Positions 1 through 6,774 of a DNA stretch of 7,890 nt are shown here, one piece after another; the first letter of the stretch is position 1, and every line of letters begins with the position of its first letter. A model generated the notes under the pieces. The model had not been told where the DNA came from, made no database searches, and worked only from the letters and a program-made list of their open reading frames with translations. The stretch comes from Anaerolinea sp. (GTDB taxonomy: Bacteria > Chloroflexota > Anaerolineae > Anaerolineales > Anaerolineaceae): assembly GCA_013824385.1 (NCBI GenBank), contig PNNU01000141.1, positions 1-7,890 of the forward strand. Reading direction: 5' to 3'. Position numbers and translations under genes: made by a program.

Positions 1-441
1 CAGGTAAGGCACGATCATACCTGCCAGAGAGTCTTTGACGTTCAAGATGTTGGTATAGACCAGATAGGTTGGCACAAGGCCGCCGTTGAAGAGCATGGTA
101 AAAAACAGGAAGAAGGAAATCACATTACGACCGGGAAGATCCTTACAGGAAAGCGGATAGGCAAACAGTATTGTCAGTAGCAGACTCACAGTAACACCAA
201 TGACTGATATGATGACGCTCATCAAATAGGCTCTGCCGATTGAGCTCATCGCCAGCCATAGATACTTATACGCTGCCAGACTGAACTCTTTCGGCAAAAG
301 CGAATATCCGTTCTGGATCAGATAAGTCTCGGATGTGAATGAATTCACGAATAAAAGCCAGAAGGGAATAACACAAATCACAACCAGCAATACAAGAAAC
401 AAAGTTGAAAAGAAACTGAAAATCTTGCTTGTATTTATCAT
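1..441 (-). CDS. Carbohydrate ABC transporter permease, LplC/MalG-like (partial, C-terminus outside the window)
   Basis: This is one of two inner-membrane channel subunits of a binding-protein-dependent sugar ABC importer. The frame is open from ATG at 441 to the window edge and gives 147 N-terminal residues. Visible are a short cytoplasmic N-terminus, a first membrane helix at about residues 10-32, an extracytoplasmic stretch, a second helix at about 72-97, and a third at about 107-131. The third holds the phrase FNGGLVPTYL (118-127), typical of LplC/YtcP-type permeases. The EAA loop that contacts the ATPase would lie in the missing part. A GGAG lies 10 bases before the ATG. An earlier ATG a few bases upstream is out because it meets a stop after three codons. 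The gene follows the LplB-like permease with a 16-base gap, so the two form one transcript. The family call is firm; the substrate is not known. Confidence 0.93.
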   Translation of the reverse strand, partial: MINTSKIFSFFSTLFLVLLVVICVIPFWLLFVNSFTSETYLIQNGYSLLPKEFSLAAYKYLWLAMSSIGRAYLMSVIISVIGVTVSLLLTILFAYPLSCKDLPGRNVISFFLFFTMLFNGGLVPTYLVYTNILNVKDSLAGMIVPYL

Positions 442-457
442 TTTTTCATTTCTCCGT

Positions 458-1441
458 TTATAAAAGAGCGCTTTCTTTATCCAACTTCTTTATGAACCAG
501 TTAGCCCCGAATACCAAGATAAAGCCAACTAAAGACTGTAGAAAGCCGGCGGCAGAAGAGCGTCCAACATCATTGAGTTCCAGGAGTGCTCTATAAACAA
601 AGGTGTCAATCGTCTGGGTGGTTGAGTACAAAAGTCCGCTATGTTGCGGGATTTGGTAGAACAACCCAAAATCTGAATAGCATATCCGTCCTATTGCCAG
701 CAGTACCAGGATGATGATGGTGGGTTTTAGACTTGGGAGGGTGACATACATGATCTGCTTCCAAGTGCTGGCGCCATCCATCACCGCAGCCTCATAGAGA
801 GACTTGTCAATGCCAATCACTGAAGAATAATAAATAATCGAACTGTAGCCGAATGACATCCATAGAAACACCAACGTCAATATCACCGGCCAGTATTTGG
901 CTTCGTTGTACCACTTAATCCCTTTATCTATGCCAAACATCGGAAGAATTGAATTATTAACAAACCCGTTGGACGGACTCAGAAATGCGAAAACAATGTA
1001 ACTAACAATTACTGTTGAAAGCAAAAACGGAACCAGAAAAACAACCTGACTGATATTCTTGAAAATGGTACTGCGCACACTATCAAGCGCGATCGCCACT
1101 GTGATGGCGAGAAGGTTACCTAAAACAATAAATCCGAGATTATAGAGGATTGTATTGCGAATGGCTATTAACGCATCATTGTTACTAAACAAGTACCTGA
1201 AGTTACTTAAACCGACCCAAGGACTCTGGAAAATACCCAGCGAATAATTGACTTTTTTAAATGCAATCAGCAATCCCATCATAGGGAGGTAATTATTGAT
1301 GATCAGATATGCGATTCCCGGCAATAGCATCAAGTACAACGGCAGGAAGCGTAAGAACTTCCTTCCTCTCTTCTGTTTTAAATTAGGGGTTTCGTTATTG
1401 GGCATTCCCTGTTCATTTATTGTCTTTGTCAGTTTTCCCAT
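458..1441 (-). CDS. Carbohydrate ABC transporter permease, LplB/YteP-like
   Basis: This is the partner integral-membrane subunit of the sugar importer, 327 residues from the chosen start, the usual size for LplB-type permeases. After a charged cytoplasmic N-terminus rich in K and R (about 20-31) come about six hydrophobic segments, the first starting at LPLYLMLLPG (32-41). The family phrase WVGLSNFRYLF follows at 75-85. The cytoplasmic EAA loop, which docks on the ATPase, starts at E217-A218-A219, with G223 and the closing LPSLKP at 235-240. The start at 1441 (MGKL) has GGAG six bases upstream. A second in-frame ATG at 1453 (MELIMGKL) has AAGG seven bases upstream and is nearly as good. The frame stays open to 1528 from a TTG codon, but that part lacks a ribosome site and is not protein-like. 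The gene lies upstream of and co-directional with the LplC-like permease, and divergent from the binding-protein gene. No ATPase gene is visible; importers of this type often share an MsmX-like ATPase encoded elsewhere. Confidence 0.93.
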   Translation of the reverse strand: MGKLTKTINEQGMPNNETPNLKQKRGRKFLRFLPLYLMLLPGIAYLIINNYLPMMGLLIAFKKVNYSLGIFQSPWVGLSNFRYLFSNNDALIAIRNTILYNLGFIVLGNLLAITVAIALDSVRSTIFKNISQVVFLVPFLLSTVIVSYIVFAFLSPSNGFVNNSILPMFGIDKGIKWYNEAKYWPVILTLVFLWMSFGYSSIIYYSSVIGIDKSLYEAAVMDGASTWKQIMYVTLPSLKPTIIILVLLAIGRICYSDFGLFYQIPQHSGLLYSTTQTIDTFVYRALLELNDVGRSSAAGFLQSLVGFILVFGANWFIKKLDKESALL

Positions 1442-1547
1442 AATTAACTCCATTCTTCTACCTTCGCCTGTGGTAAAAATAGTGATGAAAACATGGCAAG
1501 TGAAGTTGCAAAATATGCTAGAACTCAAACCTGCAGATTAATAAGTG

Positions 1548-1565
1548 CAAGAATCGTCATTCTTG
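1548..1565. promoter_or_regulatory. Perfect palindrome (7-bp arms, 4-base centre) upstream of the permease operon
   Basis: CAAGAAT, four bases CGTC, then ATTCTTG form an exact inverted repeat about 105 bases upstream of the permease start. Flanking bases extend it slightly through one G-T and one T-A pair. On the plus strand it is followed by a run of A, and on the minus strand a T-run precedes it, so it is not an intrinsic terminator in either direction. An operator for a dimeric regulator, or a hairpin in the permease leader transcript, is the likeliest meaning. A 7-bp perfect arm can also arise by chance in AT-rich DNA. Confidence 0.35.
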
Positions 1566-1717
1566 TAAAAAAACCGTAATTCTTTAGTCCACGCACTTGT
1601 CTTTATTGTTAAATTTGCAGTGATTTAGCCGATACCTTTCTTTTTAATACATTTTAGTTTAGGACTGGTAAATGAAAATTGTCTGCCAAATCTGTTTTGT
1701 GTCATTGTAAATAAAAC

Positions 1718-1891
1718 TTACTTCATCGCAACGCTTATCACCACAAAAGGGATTGCATCCAAACAATCATACAAATATTCCGGCATTTGTTCTCCAACAG
1801 CCAGACCTTGAAGGACAATCTTGTTTGTACTGTTTCCTGGAATCAGACATAATTTAGGGAGTAACGGTCTTTCTGAAATCAGAGTGAAATT
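1718..1891 (-). other. Possible decayed gene fragment or very small ORF
   Basis: Fifty-seven codons are open between an in-frame TAA at 1892-1894 and a TAA at 1718-1720. The translation looks protein-like, with stretches such as LCLIPGNSTNKIVLQGLAVG and AIPFVVISVAMK just before the stop. There is no start codon with a ribosome site at its head, and the frame upstream of the stop continues for some codons (MSRGFGS). This could be the C-terminal remnant of a broken gene. I recognise no family. The length is not significant by itself in AT-rich DNA, so this is a lead and not a gene call. Confidence 0.2.
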
Positions 1892-1958
1892 TTACGATCC
1901 GAATCCTCGAGACATCTTAGTTTTGAGATGCATTGACACACAATAACAAGTCTGCCAG

Positions 1959-1975
1959 AAAGAAAAATCGGTGCA
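1959..1975 (+). repeat. Dispersed 17-base repeat, copy 1
   Basis: AAAGAAAAATCGGTGCA matches copy 2 at 2250-2266 at 16 of 17 positions, in the same orientation, 291 bases apart. The bases just before it (GCCAGAAAG, 1954-1962) also equal the first nine bases of the direct repeat at 2305, so this copy looks like a hybrid of the two motifs. It may be a distal binding site for the same regulator. Confidence 0.4.
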
Positions 1976-2249
1976 TATTAACTATATTTGTGTTTACTTC
2001 ATGCTTTCTTTAAACATCGTAACAAAGGCACATACTTAAAAATATCAAAATTCTGTTTAAATTTATTACATTTCTGAAATCAATCACAGTTATTTGTAAA
2101 AAGGCGAGATTACGCAGAGATTTCAAACCGATTATATTTACACATTTTTCATGTACAAATTTCGGCAGGCTGTTACTGTCATTTATCAAATAATCGATAC
2201 AAAACGCTAGGTGTTTATACGAAAGATAATACAAAGCATCAAACATCTT

Positions 2250-2266
2250 AAAGAAAAATTGGTGCA
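2250..2266 (+). repeat. Dispersed 17-base repeat, copy 2
   Basis: AAAGAAAAATTGGTGCA differs from copy 1 (1959-1975) at one base. Its core AGAAAAATTGGTG resembles the CAGAAAATTGATG of the direct repeat at 2326-2340, apart from a one-base length difference. It lies about 40 bases upstream of that repeat. Confidence 0.4.
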
Positions 2267-2304
2267 AAACTTCGGTTACCTTGACTGAAATTTGAAATAA
2301 AATA

Positions 2305-2339
2305 GCCAGAAAGTTGATAAAAAGCGCCAGAAAATTGAT
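2305..2339 (+). promoter_or_regulatory. Tandem 14-bp direct repeat with 21-bp period; candidate AraC-type activator site
   Basis: GCCAGAAAGTTGAT (2305-2318) and GCCAGAAAATTGAT (2326-2339) match at 13 of 14 positions and start exactly 21 bp apart, two helical turns. AraC-family activators are known to bind direct half-sites with this spacing, as at araI. The downstream copy ends just before the expected -35 position of the candidate promoter at 2360-2368, which has no recognisable -35. That is the layout expected for an activator-dependent promoter. The AraC-type protein encoded at 7156-7890 is the obvious candidate binder. The repeat is seen directly; the binding role is inferred. Confidence 0.55.
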
Positions 2340-2359
2340 GGCAGAGCTTTTAAGCCTGT

Positions 2360-2368
2360 TGTTATTAT
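2360..2368 (+). promoter_or_regulatory. Candidate extended -10 promoter of the binding-protein operon
   Basis: TGTTATTAT matches the extended -10 pattern TGnTATAAT with one mismatch in the hexamer. No -35-like hexamer sits 16-18 bases upstream (the region reads TGGCAGAG). Instead, the 21-bp-period repeat abuts that position, suggesting activation by a bound regulator. Transcription would begin near 2375 and give a leader of about 55 bases, with AAGGAG at 2417-2422 ahead of the ATG at 2430. Confidence 0.4.
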
Positions 2369-2429
2369 GTTAAAACCATAGGCTGATCGTCCCTGTGAAA
2401 AATCAATTGAATAGACAAGGAGAAGTAAA

Positions 2430-3995
2430 ATGAAAAAGCATGGCATTTTTATGAAGATCGTTTTTGTGCTGCTGATCGTTTCAATGCTCAGTGCCTGCGG
2501 CTCCCCCGCTAGTACTACCACCCCCGCTGCTGTTGATACTGAGTCTACTGAAGTAGCGCCCGCCGCCACTACTGATGTAGCGAGCAGTGGTGAGGATTAT
2601 CCTGTCATTCGCATGGCCTACACCAGGATTTTTCCAACACCTTCCGAAGCTAAAATAGAGGAAGCTCTTAACGTCATTTTGAGGGAAGAAGCACAGGCTG
2701 AGATTGACCTCGTTCCTGTCGACTTCTCATCCATGGGCACCCAGTTCAACCTGATGCTCTCCGGCGGCGCCGACTCTATCGACATTTTTTCGTCATTCTG
2801 GTACATGCCTCTGAGCACCCTTGTTTCAAACGGTCAGGTAGCCCCACTGGATGATCTGCTTACGTCGGATGGACAAGGCATTCTAGACTTGTTTGCTGCA
2901 ACGCCTAAAGTTCTTGATTCCGCCAAGATTGACGGCAAACTCTATGGTCTTCCTTCTTATGGCCCCTACTCCTCTCCAATGCTCTACATCGTCAAGAAAA
3001 CTGACTCTGACTCCGCAAGCATCGACTGGACTAATATCGACACGCTAGATGAAGTCACAGATGCTATCCTTAAAATGAAGGAGGAGAACCCTTCACATTA
3101 CTATATTCCTGGAGCAACTGAGACCTATTGGATTCCTAAAGACATCGATTACCTCAGCGACACAAACTTCCTCGGCGTTTTAATTGACCCAGTGAATAGT
3201 TCTAAAGTTGAAAATTACTACGAATCTGACTATTTCATGAACTTACTTAAAAACGTCAAGATTTGGCAAGAAAATGATGTTATCTCTCCCGACAGCATGA
3301 GCAATACCAACCCAACTCTGTTGAGTGTACAGAATGGCATCACTGTCGGCACACCCGGTTATGGTTGGGATATAGATGAATGGTTGTACGAAGCTAACAT
3401 TCAGCAGTCTTACGGTGATGATATGACCGGCACTCAAATTGGAGATCGCTTTATCACTACCGGAAACGCCACCACCTATCTGTGGCACATTACAAGTTTC
3501 TCAAAAAATCAAGAAGCTGCAATGCGTGTTCTGAGAGTCTTCTACTCAAATGCCGAAGCTGCGAATCTTATTGGCAATGGTATTGAAGGTGAAAACTACA
3601 TCATCAACAAAGATGGCAAGGTTGAATTCCCTGAAGGCATGAATATGACGAATTGTGGTTGGACTGGTCTCGGTGCCTCGTACCACCTACCCAATTCCTC
3701 ATCTGCCCCTGTATGGAGTCATCAACCCGACGATATGTGGGATATGATGACCAAGACCAACGCTGAAGCCAAAGCATCATTGGCGCTTGGTTTCACCTTT
3801 GACAGCACTCCTGTTGCTGACCAGGTAACTGCGTGCAATAACGTTATCGCTCAGTACTACCTGCCACTTATCAATGGAGAAGTTAATATTGATGAGGTGC
3901 TCCCTGTATTTCAGCAGGCACTGAAAGATGCGGGCATTGACAAAGTCATCGCTGAAAAACAAGCTCAGTTGGATAAATGGCTTGCAGCAAAATAA
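2430..3995 (+). CDS. Extracellular solute-binding lipoprotein of a sugar ABC importer (LplA/YtcQ-like)
   Basis: This lipoprotein captures the ligand outside the cell and delivers it to the ABC permeases. It is 521 residues long, the usual size for LplA-type binding proteins. A lipoprotein signal peptide is clear: a K/H-rich start, a hydrophobic core at 10-20, and the lipobox L20-S21-A22-C23 with C23 as the lipidated residue. A Ser/Thr/Ala/Pro-rich linker follows to about residue 53, then the folded binding domain. The C-terminus, ending IAEKQAQLDKWLAAK, matches the DUF3502-type tail found in this subfamily. Many Trp and Tyr residues fit a sugar-binding cleft, but the ligand cannot be told from sequence. 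AAGGAG lies seven bases before the ATG. Unlike most relatives it is encoded divergently from its likely permeases (458-1441 and 1-441). A strong hairpin follows the gene. No frameshift or damage is seen. Confidence 0.93.
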   Translation: MKKHGIFMKIVFVLLIVSMLSACGSPASTTTPAAVDTESTEVAPAATTDVASSGEDYPVIRMAYTRIFPTPSEAKIEEALNVILREEAQAEIDLVPVDFSSMGTQFNLMLSGGADSIDIFSSFWYMPLSTLVSNGQVAPLDDLLTSDGQGILDLFAATPKVLDSAKIDGKLYGLPSYGPYSSPMLYIVKKTDSDSASIDWTNIDTLDEVTDAILKMKEENPSHYYIPGATETYWIPKDIDYLSDTNFLGVLIDPVNSSKVENYYESDYFMNLLKNVKIWQENDVISPDSMSNTNPTLLSVQNGITVGTPGYGWDIDEWLYEANIQQSYGDDMTGTQIGDRFITTGNATTYLWHITSFSKNQEAAMRVLRVFYSNAEAANLIGNGIEGENYIINKDGKVEFPEGMNMTNCGWTGLGASYHLPNSSSAPVWSHQPDDMWDMMTKTNAEAKASLALGFTFDSTPVADQVTACNNVIAQYYLPLINGEVNIDEVLPVFQQALKDAGIDKVIAEKQAQLDKWLAAK

Positions 3996-4027
3996 CCATC
4001 AACCAATTATTGAGTTCTAATTAGATT

Positions 4028-4060
4028 GGAACGAGGGCACCTCAGTGCCCTCGTTTCCAT
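4028..4060 (+). terminator. Intrinsic-terminator-like hairpin between the binding-protein and MFS genes
   Basis: AACGAGGGCAC (4030-4040), loop CTCA, then GTGCCCTCGTT (4045-4055) form a perfect 11-bp GC-rich stem, extendable by a G-T and a G-C pair. The T tract after it is short and interrupted. It lies in the 77-base gap after the lipoprotein stop and only six bases before the AAGGA ribosome site of the MFS gene. It may be a leaky terminator or an mRNA-stabilising stem, keeping the binding protein more abundant than the downstream products, as is common in binding-protein operons. I see no separate promoter in the gap, so the MFS and hydrolase probably depend on readthrough. Confidence 0.7.
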
Positions 4061-4072
4061 AAGGAACCATCT

Positions 4073-5260
4073 ATGAACAACACGAACACACTGTCAAATT
4101 CCTCCAAACTGTGGAACAGATCATATATCCTTGTTATTCTGATCAGTACAATGAGCGCGTTCTCCTTTTATATGGTGGCGACGATCATGTCCAAGTATCT
4201 TGTGGGGATCGGCACCACGATCACTCTTGCCGGAATTATAGTCGGTCTGTTTTCCCTGACCTCCCTTTTCAGCCGTCCTTTCTGCGGCCTGATGACAGAC
4301 AGGTTTAATAATGTCCGGCTTCTGATGTGGAGCAATGTACTTATGCTCATAGGGCTGCTCGGCTTTGCAATCACGACAAACATACCCCTCATCATATTCT
4401 TCCGTATCTGCAGTGGCTTGGGTTTCGCTGTTGGCAGCACTGTCCAGGTTTCCATGATTATCCGCTTCATTCCAGAAGACAGAACAGGCGAGGGCATAGG
4501 CTATATGGGTATCAGTCAGCTCATCGGTTCAGCATGTGCCCCCGGTCTCGGTCTGGCAATCGCTGAATCAGTTGGCATGAAGGCAACTTTCATTGCTGCT
4601 GCAGTTCTCCCCGCCGTGACATGTGTGTTTTTGCTGTTCATCAAGAACCTGCACCACCCGAATCCCATCACTGAAAAACGTAAAGTCGCCTTCCGCGATT
4701 TTTTCGAGCCGAAAGCGCTGCCCTTTACACTGCCGTATTCCACATTATCTTTTGTTAATGGCATTATTGCCTCCTATCTCGTCCTTTTTGCAGACGAGTT
4801 GGGAATAAAGGGAATTAGCATTTATTTCACCGTTTATGCGGTCTGTCTCTTCCTTATTAGGCCTATAGCTGGAAAACTGATGGATTCCAAGGGCTTGAAA
4901 TACACCGTATTCCCCGGCATGATCATCACTGCCATATCCATGTTCATGCTGGGAATAAGTCATTCTTTGTGGCTTATCTTGCTCACCTGTGTACTTAGAG
5001 CAATCGGACAGGGAGCAGCACAGCCATCACTGCAAGCTGGTTGCATCAACCACATTGGCCGCGATAGAAGCGGCGTTGCTACAAGTACTTTTTTTCTTGG
5101 AGGGGATGTTGGTCAGGGCGTCGGCCCTATGGTGGGCGGTGCAGTTCTCGGCCTGATTGTTGGCCTGCAGGGTTACAACTTCGTTTTCAGCTTATGCGGT
5201 TGTTTCATTATCGTCGCAATGGTTTACTTCTATTTCGAAAGTAAGAAGGAGAAGTATTAA
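4073..5260 (+). CDS. Major facilitator superfamily (MFS) transporter
   Basis: A proton- or solute-coupled secondary transporter of 395 residues with about 12 membrane helices in two halves, the normal MFS size. A hydrophilic N-terminus of about 16 residues precedes helix 1. The MFS signature loop between helices 2 and 3 is GLMTDRFNNVR (72-82), with the conserved D76 and R77. The matching loop in the second half is GKLMDSKGLK (267-276), after R263-P264. Helix 5 has a motif-C-like APGLG (156-160), and G349-V-G-P352 with G355-G356 lies near helix 11. Motif-C-like features suit the antiporter/efflux (drug:H+) branch, but the substrate and direction are not determined. AAGGA lies seven bases before the ATG. 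The stop overlaps the hydrolase start by one base (TAATG), so the two proteins are translationally coupled and probably act in one process. A strong AAGGAG for the next gene is embedded in its last codons. Confidence 0.92.
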   Translation: MNNTNTLSNSSKLWNRSYILVILISTMSAFSFYMVATIMSKYLVGIGTTITLAGIIVGLFSLTSLFSRPFCGLMTDRFNNVRLLMWSNVLMLIGLLGFAITTNIPLIIFFRICSGLGFAVGSTVQVSMIIRFIPEDRTGEGIGYMGISQLIGSACAPGLGLAIAESVGMKATFIAAAVLPAVTCVFLLFIKNLHHPNPITEKRKVAFRDFFEPKALPFTLPYSTLSFVNGIIASYLVLFADELGIKGISIYFTVYAVCLFLIRPIAGKLMDSKGLKYTVFPGMIITAISMFMLGISHSLWLILLTCVLRAIGQGAAQPSLQAGCINHIGRDRSGVATSTFFLGGDVGQGVGPMVGGAVLGLIVGLQGYNFVFSLCGCFIIVAMVYFYFESKKEKY

Positions 5261-6774
5261 TGCATACAAACAAACTGCCACGTTGTACGCCCGAAGAGGT
5301 GGGCTTCTCCAGCAGACAGGTTATGGACTGCATAAAAGCGCTCGATCATGACCTGACCACCATGAATGGCTTTATGGCTGCCAGACATGGCAAAGTTTTT
5401 GCTGAATGCTGGTGGACTCCCTATAGTGCCGAGCTTGTCCATTGCAACCACTCCTTCGGTAAAAGTTATACAGCCACTGCTATCGGTATTGCCCTGAAGG
5501 AAGGCCGACTCTCACTCGATGAAAAAATGGTTGATGTGTTCGCTGACGAAATCGCCCAGCGGAATAATGACATCCCTGAAATGATGAAACGTATCACGAT
5601 CAAACATGTCATGACCATGACCAACGGGATGGCTCACCATCCCTCCATGTCTGAAGACTGGGTCGGTAACTATTTTAGAACGCCAATGGCTTTTGAACCA
5701 GGTGCGCATTTTGCATACAACTCTTCAGGGTCCTGCATGCTCGGAGTTATCATCCTTAAGCGTACAGGTCAGAACATGAAGGATTACCTCACTGACAGAT
5801 TGTTTAATAAGATCGGTATCAGCCCTGAACATTTCGTATGGCTCAAATTCCCAAACCAGATCGATGCCGAGCCTGGAACTTTTGCACGAACAGAGGATAA
5901 TCTGCGCCTTGCCATGCTCTATGTCAATGGCGGTTGCTGGAATGGCGAGCAAATACTCGATCTGGAATTCGTGCATGAAGCGCTTTCCATTCAGATCAAG
6001 AACCCTTATGCACCAGAACAGAAAGACGGCCGATGCGGGTACGGTTATCAGCTTTGGGCTTGCAGCATCCCCGGCGTTTTCCGCTTTGACGGCGGACAAG
6101 GTCAGTATGGTATCATATGGCCCGAAAAGGATTTGGTTGTTGCAGTCCACGAGGGTGCCATGGTTCCCCTTGGACCTCAGAAGACCCTTGACACTCTTTA
6201 TGTTCACCTTCTTTTGTTGATGCAAAACGAGCCTCTCAAGCCAGCACAGGAGGACTATAACGCTCTCCTTCAGATGGAATCCTCTGTAAAATTGCGATCA
6301 GACGAGCCAAACGCGCTCAGTCTGAATCGTAAGTTATGCGGCTCTTACCAGATCAGCAACGGCAACTTTGATCCATGGCTTATCGTCGCCCCTCCAGGCA
6401 GTGGCGATCTTTTTGCTGACTTACGCGATCGTACAAAAGATGTCAGGATTTCCACTTTCAAGCTGGACATCTCTGATGATGCGCTAACGCTTTCACTTGA
6501 CACCGGAGCGAAGTTCTGCGCTTCGTGGGATGGTTCACTGACATGTAGGTTTATCGATTCCCCGTTCCCTGGTCTCGGTGCATATGCCGCAGCCGCGAGA
6601 TTCATCGACCAAAACACGCTGGCTCTTCATATCCACTGGCTTAACGGATGGTTTGAAACTTTGATCTGCTTCGAACTGAAAGCCGAAGAATTACTAATCA
6701 CGACCAAAAAACTCAGACTAAATGAGGATGACAATTTTCTTATCTATAACGCATCGGCGATCAAACTAGCCTGA
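5260..6774 (+). CDS. Beta-lactamase-fold serine hydrolase (CubicO/class C related) with C-terminal extension
   Basis: A cytoplasmic 504-residue hydrolase of the beta-lactamase/penicillin-binding-protein fold; relatives include esterases, D-amino peptidases and amidases. No signal peptide or membrane anchor is visible. The catalytic S-x-x-K is S65-F-G-K68 (NHSFGKSYTA), and the second motif is Y153-N154-S155 within FAYNSSG. The third motif, normally KTG or HTG, is replaced by the GGQGQYG region at 278-284 before the strand IIWPEKDLVVAV, as in many CubicO-type enzymes. The hydrolase domain ends near residue 325. Residues about 330-504 form an added domain of alternating strand-like segments, perhaps a beta-barrel, whose function I cannot name. 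The start at 5260 overlaps the MFS stop, with AAGGAG eight bases upstream. True antibiotic-hydrolysing beta-lactamase activity is unlikely because the protein lacks export. Processing of an imported ester, amide or peptide-like compound is more plausible but is inferred. Confidence 0.9.
   Translation: MHTNKLPRCTPEEVGFSSRQVMDCIKALDHDLTTMNGFMAARHGKVFAECWWTPYSAELVHCNHSFGKSYTATAIGIALKEGRLSLDEKMVDVFADEIAQRNNDIPEMMKRITIKHVMTMTNGMAHHPSMSEDWVGNYFRTPMAFEPGAHFAYNSSGSCMLGVIILKRTGQNMKDYLTDRLFNKIGISPEHFVWLKFPNQIDAEPGTFARTEDNLRLAMLYVNGGCWNGEQILDLEFVHEALSIQIKNPYAPEQKDGRCGYGYQLWACSIPGVFRFDGGQGQYGIIWPEKDLVVAVHEGAMVPLGPQKTLDTLYVHLLLLMQNEPLKPAQEDYNALLQMESSVKLRSDEPNALSLNRKLCGSYQISNGNFDPWLIVAPPGSGDLFADLRDRTKDVRISTFKLDISDDALTLSLDTGAKFCASWDGSLTCRFIDSPFPGLGAYAAAARFIDQNTLALHIHWLNGWFETLICFELKAEELLITTKKLRLNEDDNFLIYNASAIKLA

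Larger units (their letters stand above)
1454..2429. other. Long AT-rich divergent intergenic region between the permease and binding-protein operons
   Basis: About 975 bases separate the two divergent operons, much more than two promoters need. No complete gene can be supported. Longer open frames exist, including 2010-2267 on the minus strand from a TTG codon, but that one is AT-driven, has no well-placed ribosome site and resembles no family I know. A 57-codon open stretch at 1721-1891 on the minus strand reads more like real protein and is listed separately. Regulatory-looking structure consists of a palindrome at 1548-1565 near the permease side, a dispersed repeat pair at 1959-1975 and 2250-2266, and a 21-bp-period direct repeat at 2305-2339 followed by a candidate -10 element. 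No -35/-10 pair could be assigned with confidence to the permease operon. Confidence 0.6.

Noticed and set aside
1442..1528. N-terminal extension of the LplB-like permease to a TTG at 1528
   Set aside because: No ribosome site precedes it and the added residues do not look like the start of this family; the ATGs at 1441 and 1453 both have usable ribosome sites.
1644..1672. Minus-strand promoter TTTACC, 17 bases, TATTAA for the permease operon
   Set aside because: Each hexamer matches consensus at only four of six positions and the leader would be nearly 200 bases; in AT-rich DNA this is expected by chance.
1933..1938. Perfect -35 hexamer TTGACA on the plus strand
   Set aside because: No -10-like hexamer lies at 16-18 bases downstream and the nearest plus-strand gene starts almost 500 bases away.
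2010..2267. 85-codon open frame on the minus strand in the intergenic region
   Set aside because: It starts at TTG with only a distant AAGG, is AT-driven in composition (rich in Leu, Ile, Phe, Asn, Lys), resembles no family I know and overlaps the repeat at 2250-2266.
2281..2303. TTGACT and TAAAAT as a promoter for the binding-protein gene
   Set aside because: The spacing is only 11 bases, far short of the usual 16-18.
4168..4497. Open frames antisense to or overlapping the MFS and hydrolase genes, such as 4168-4497 and 5725-6225
   Set aside because: They are shadows of well-supported coding frames and show no family features or ribosome sites.
5260..6774. Antibiotic-resistance beta-lactamase
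   Set aside because: The S-x-x-K and Y-N-S motifs fit the wider CubicO/esterase group; there is no export signal, no KTG motif, and the protein is longer than class C enzymes.
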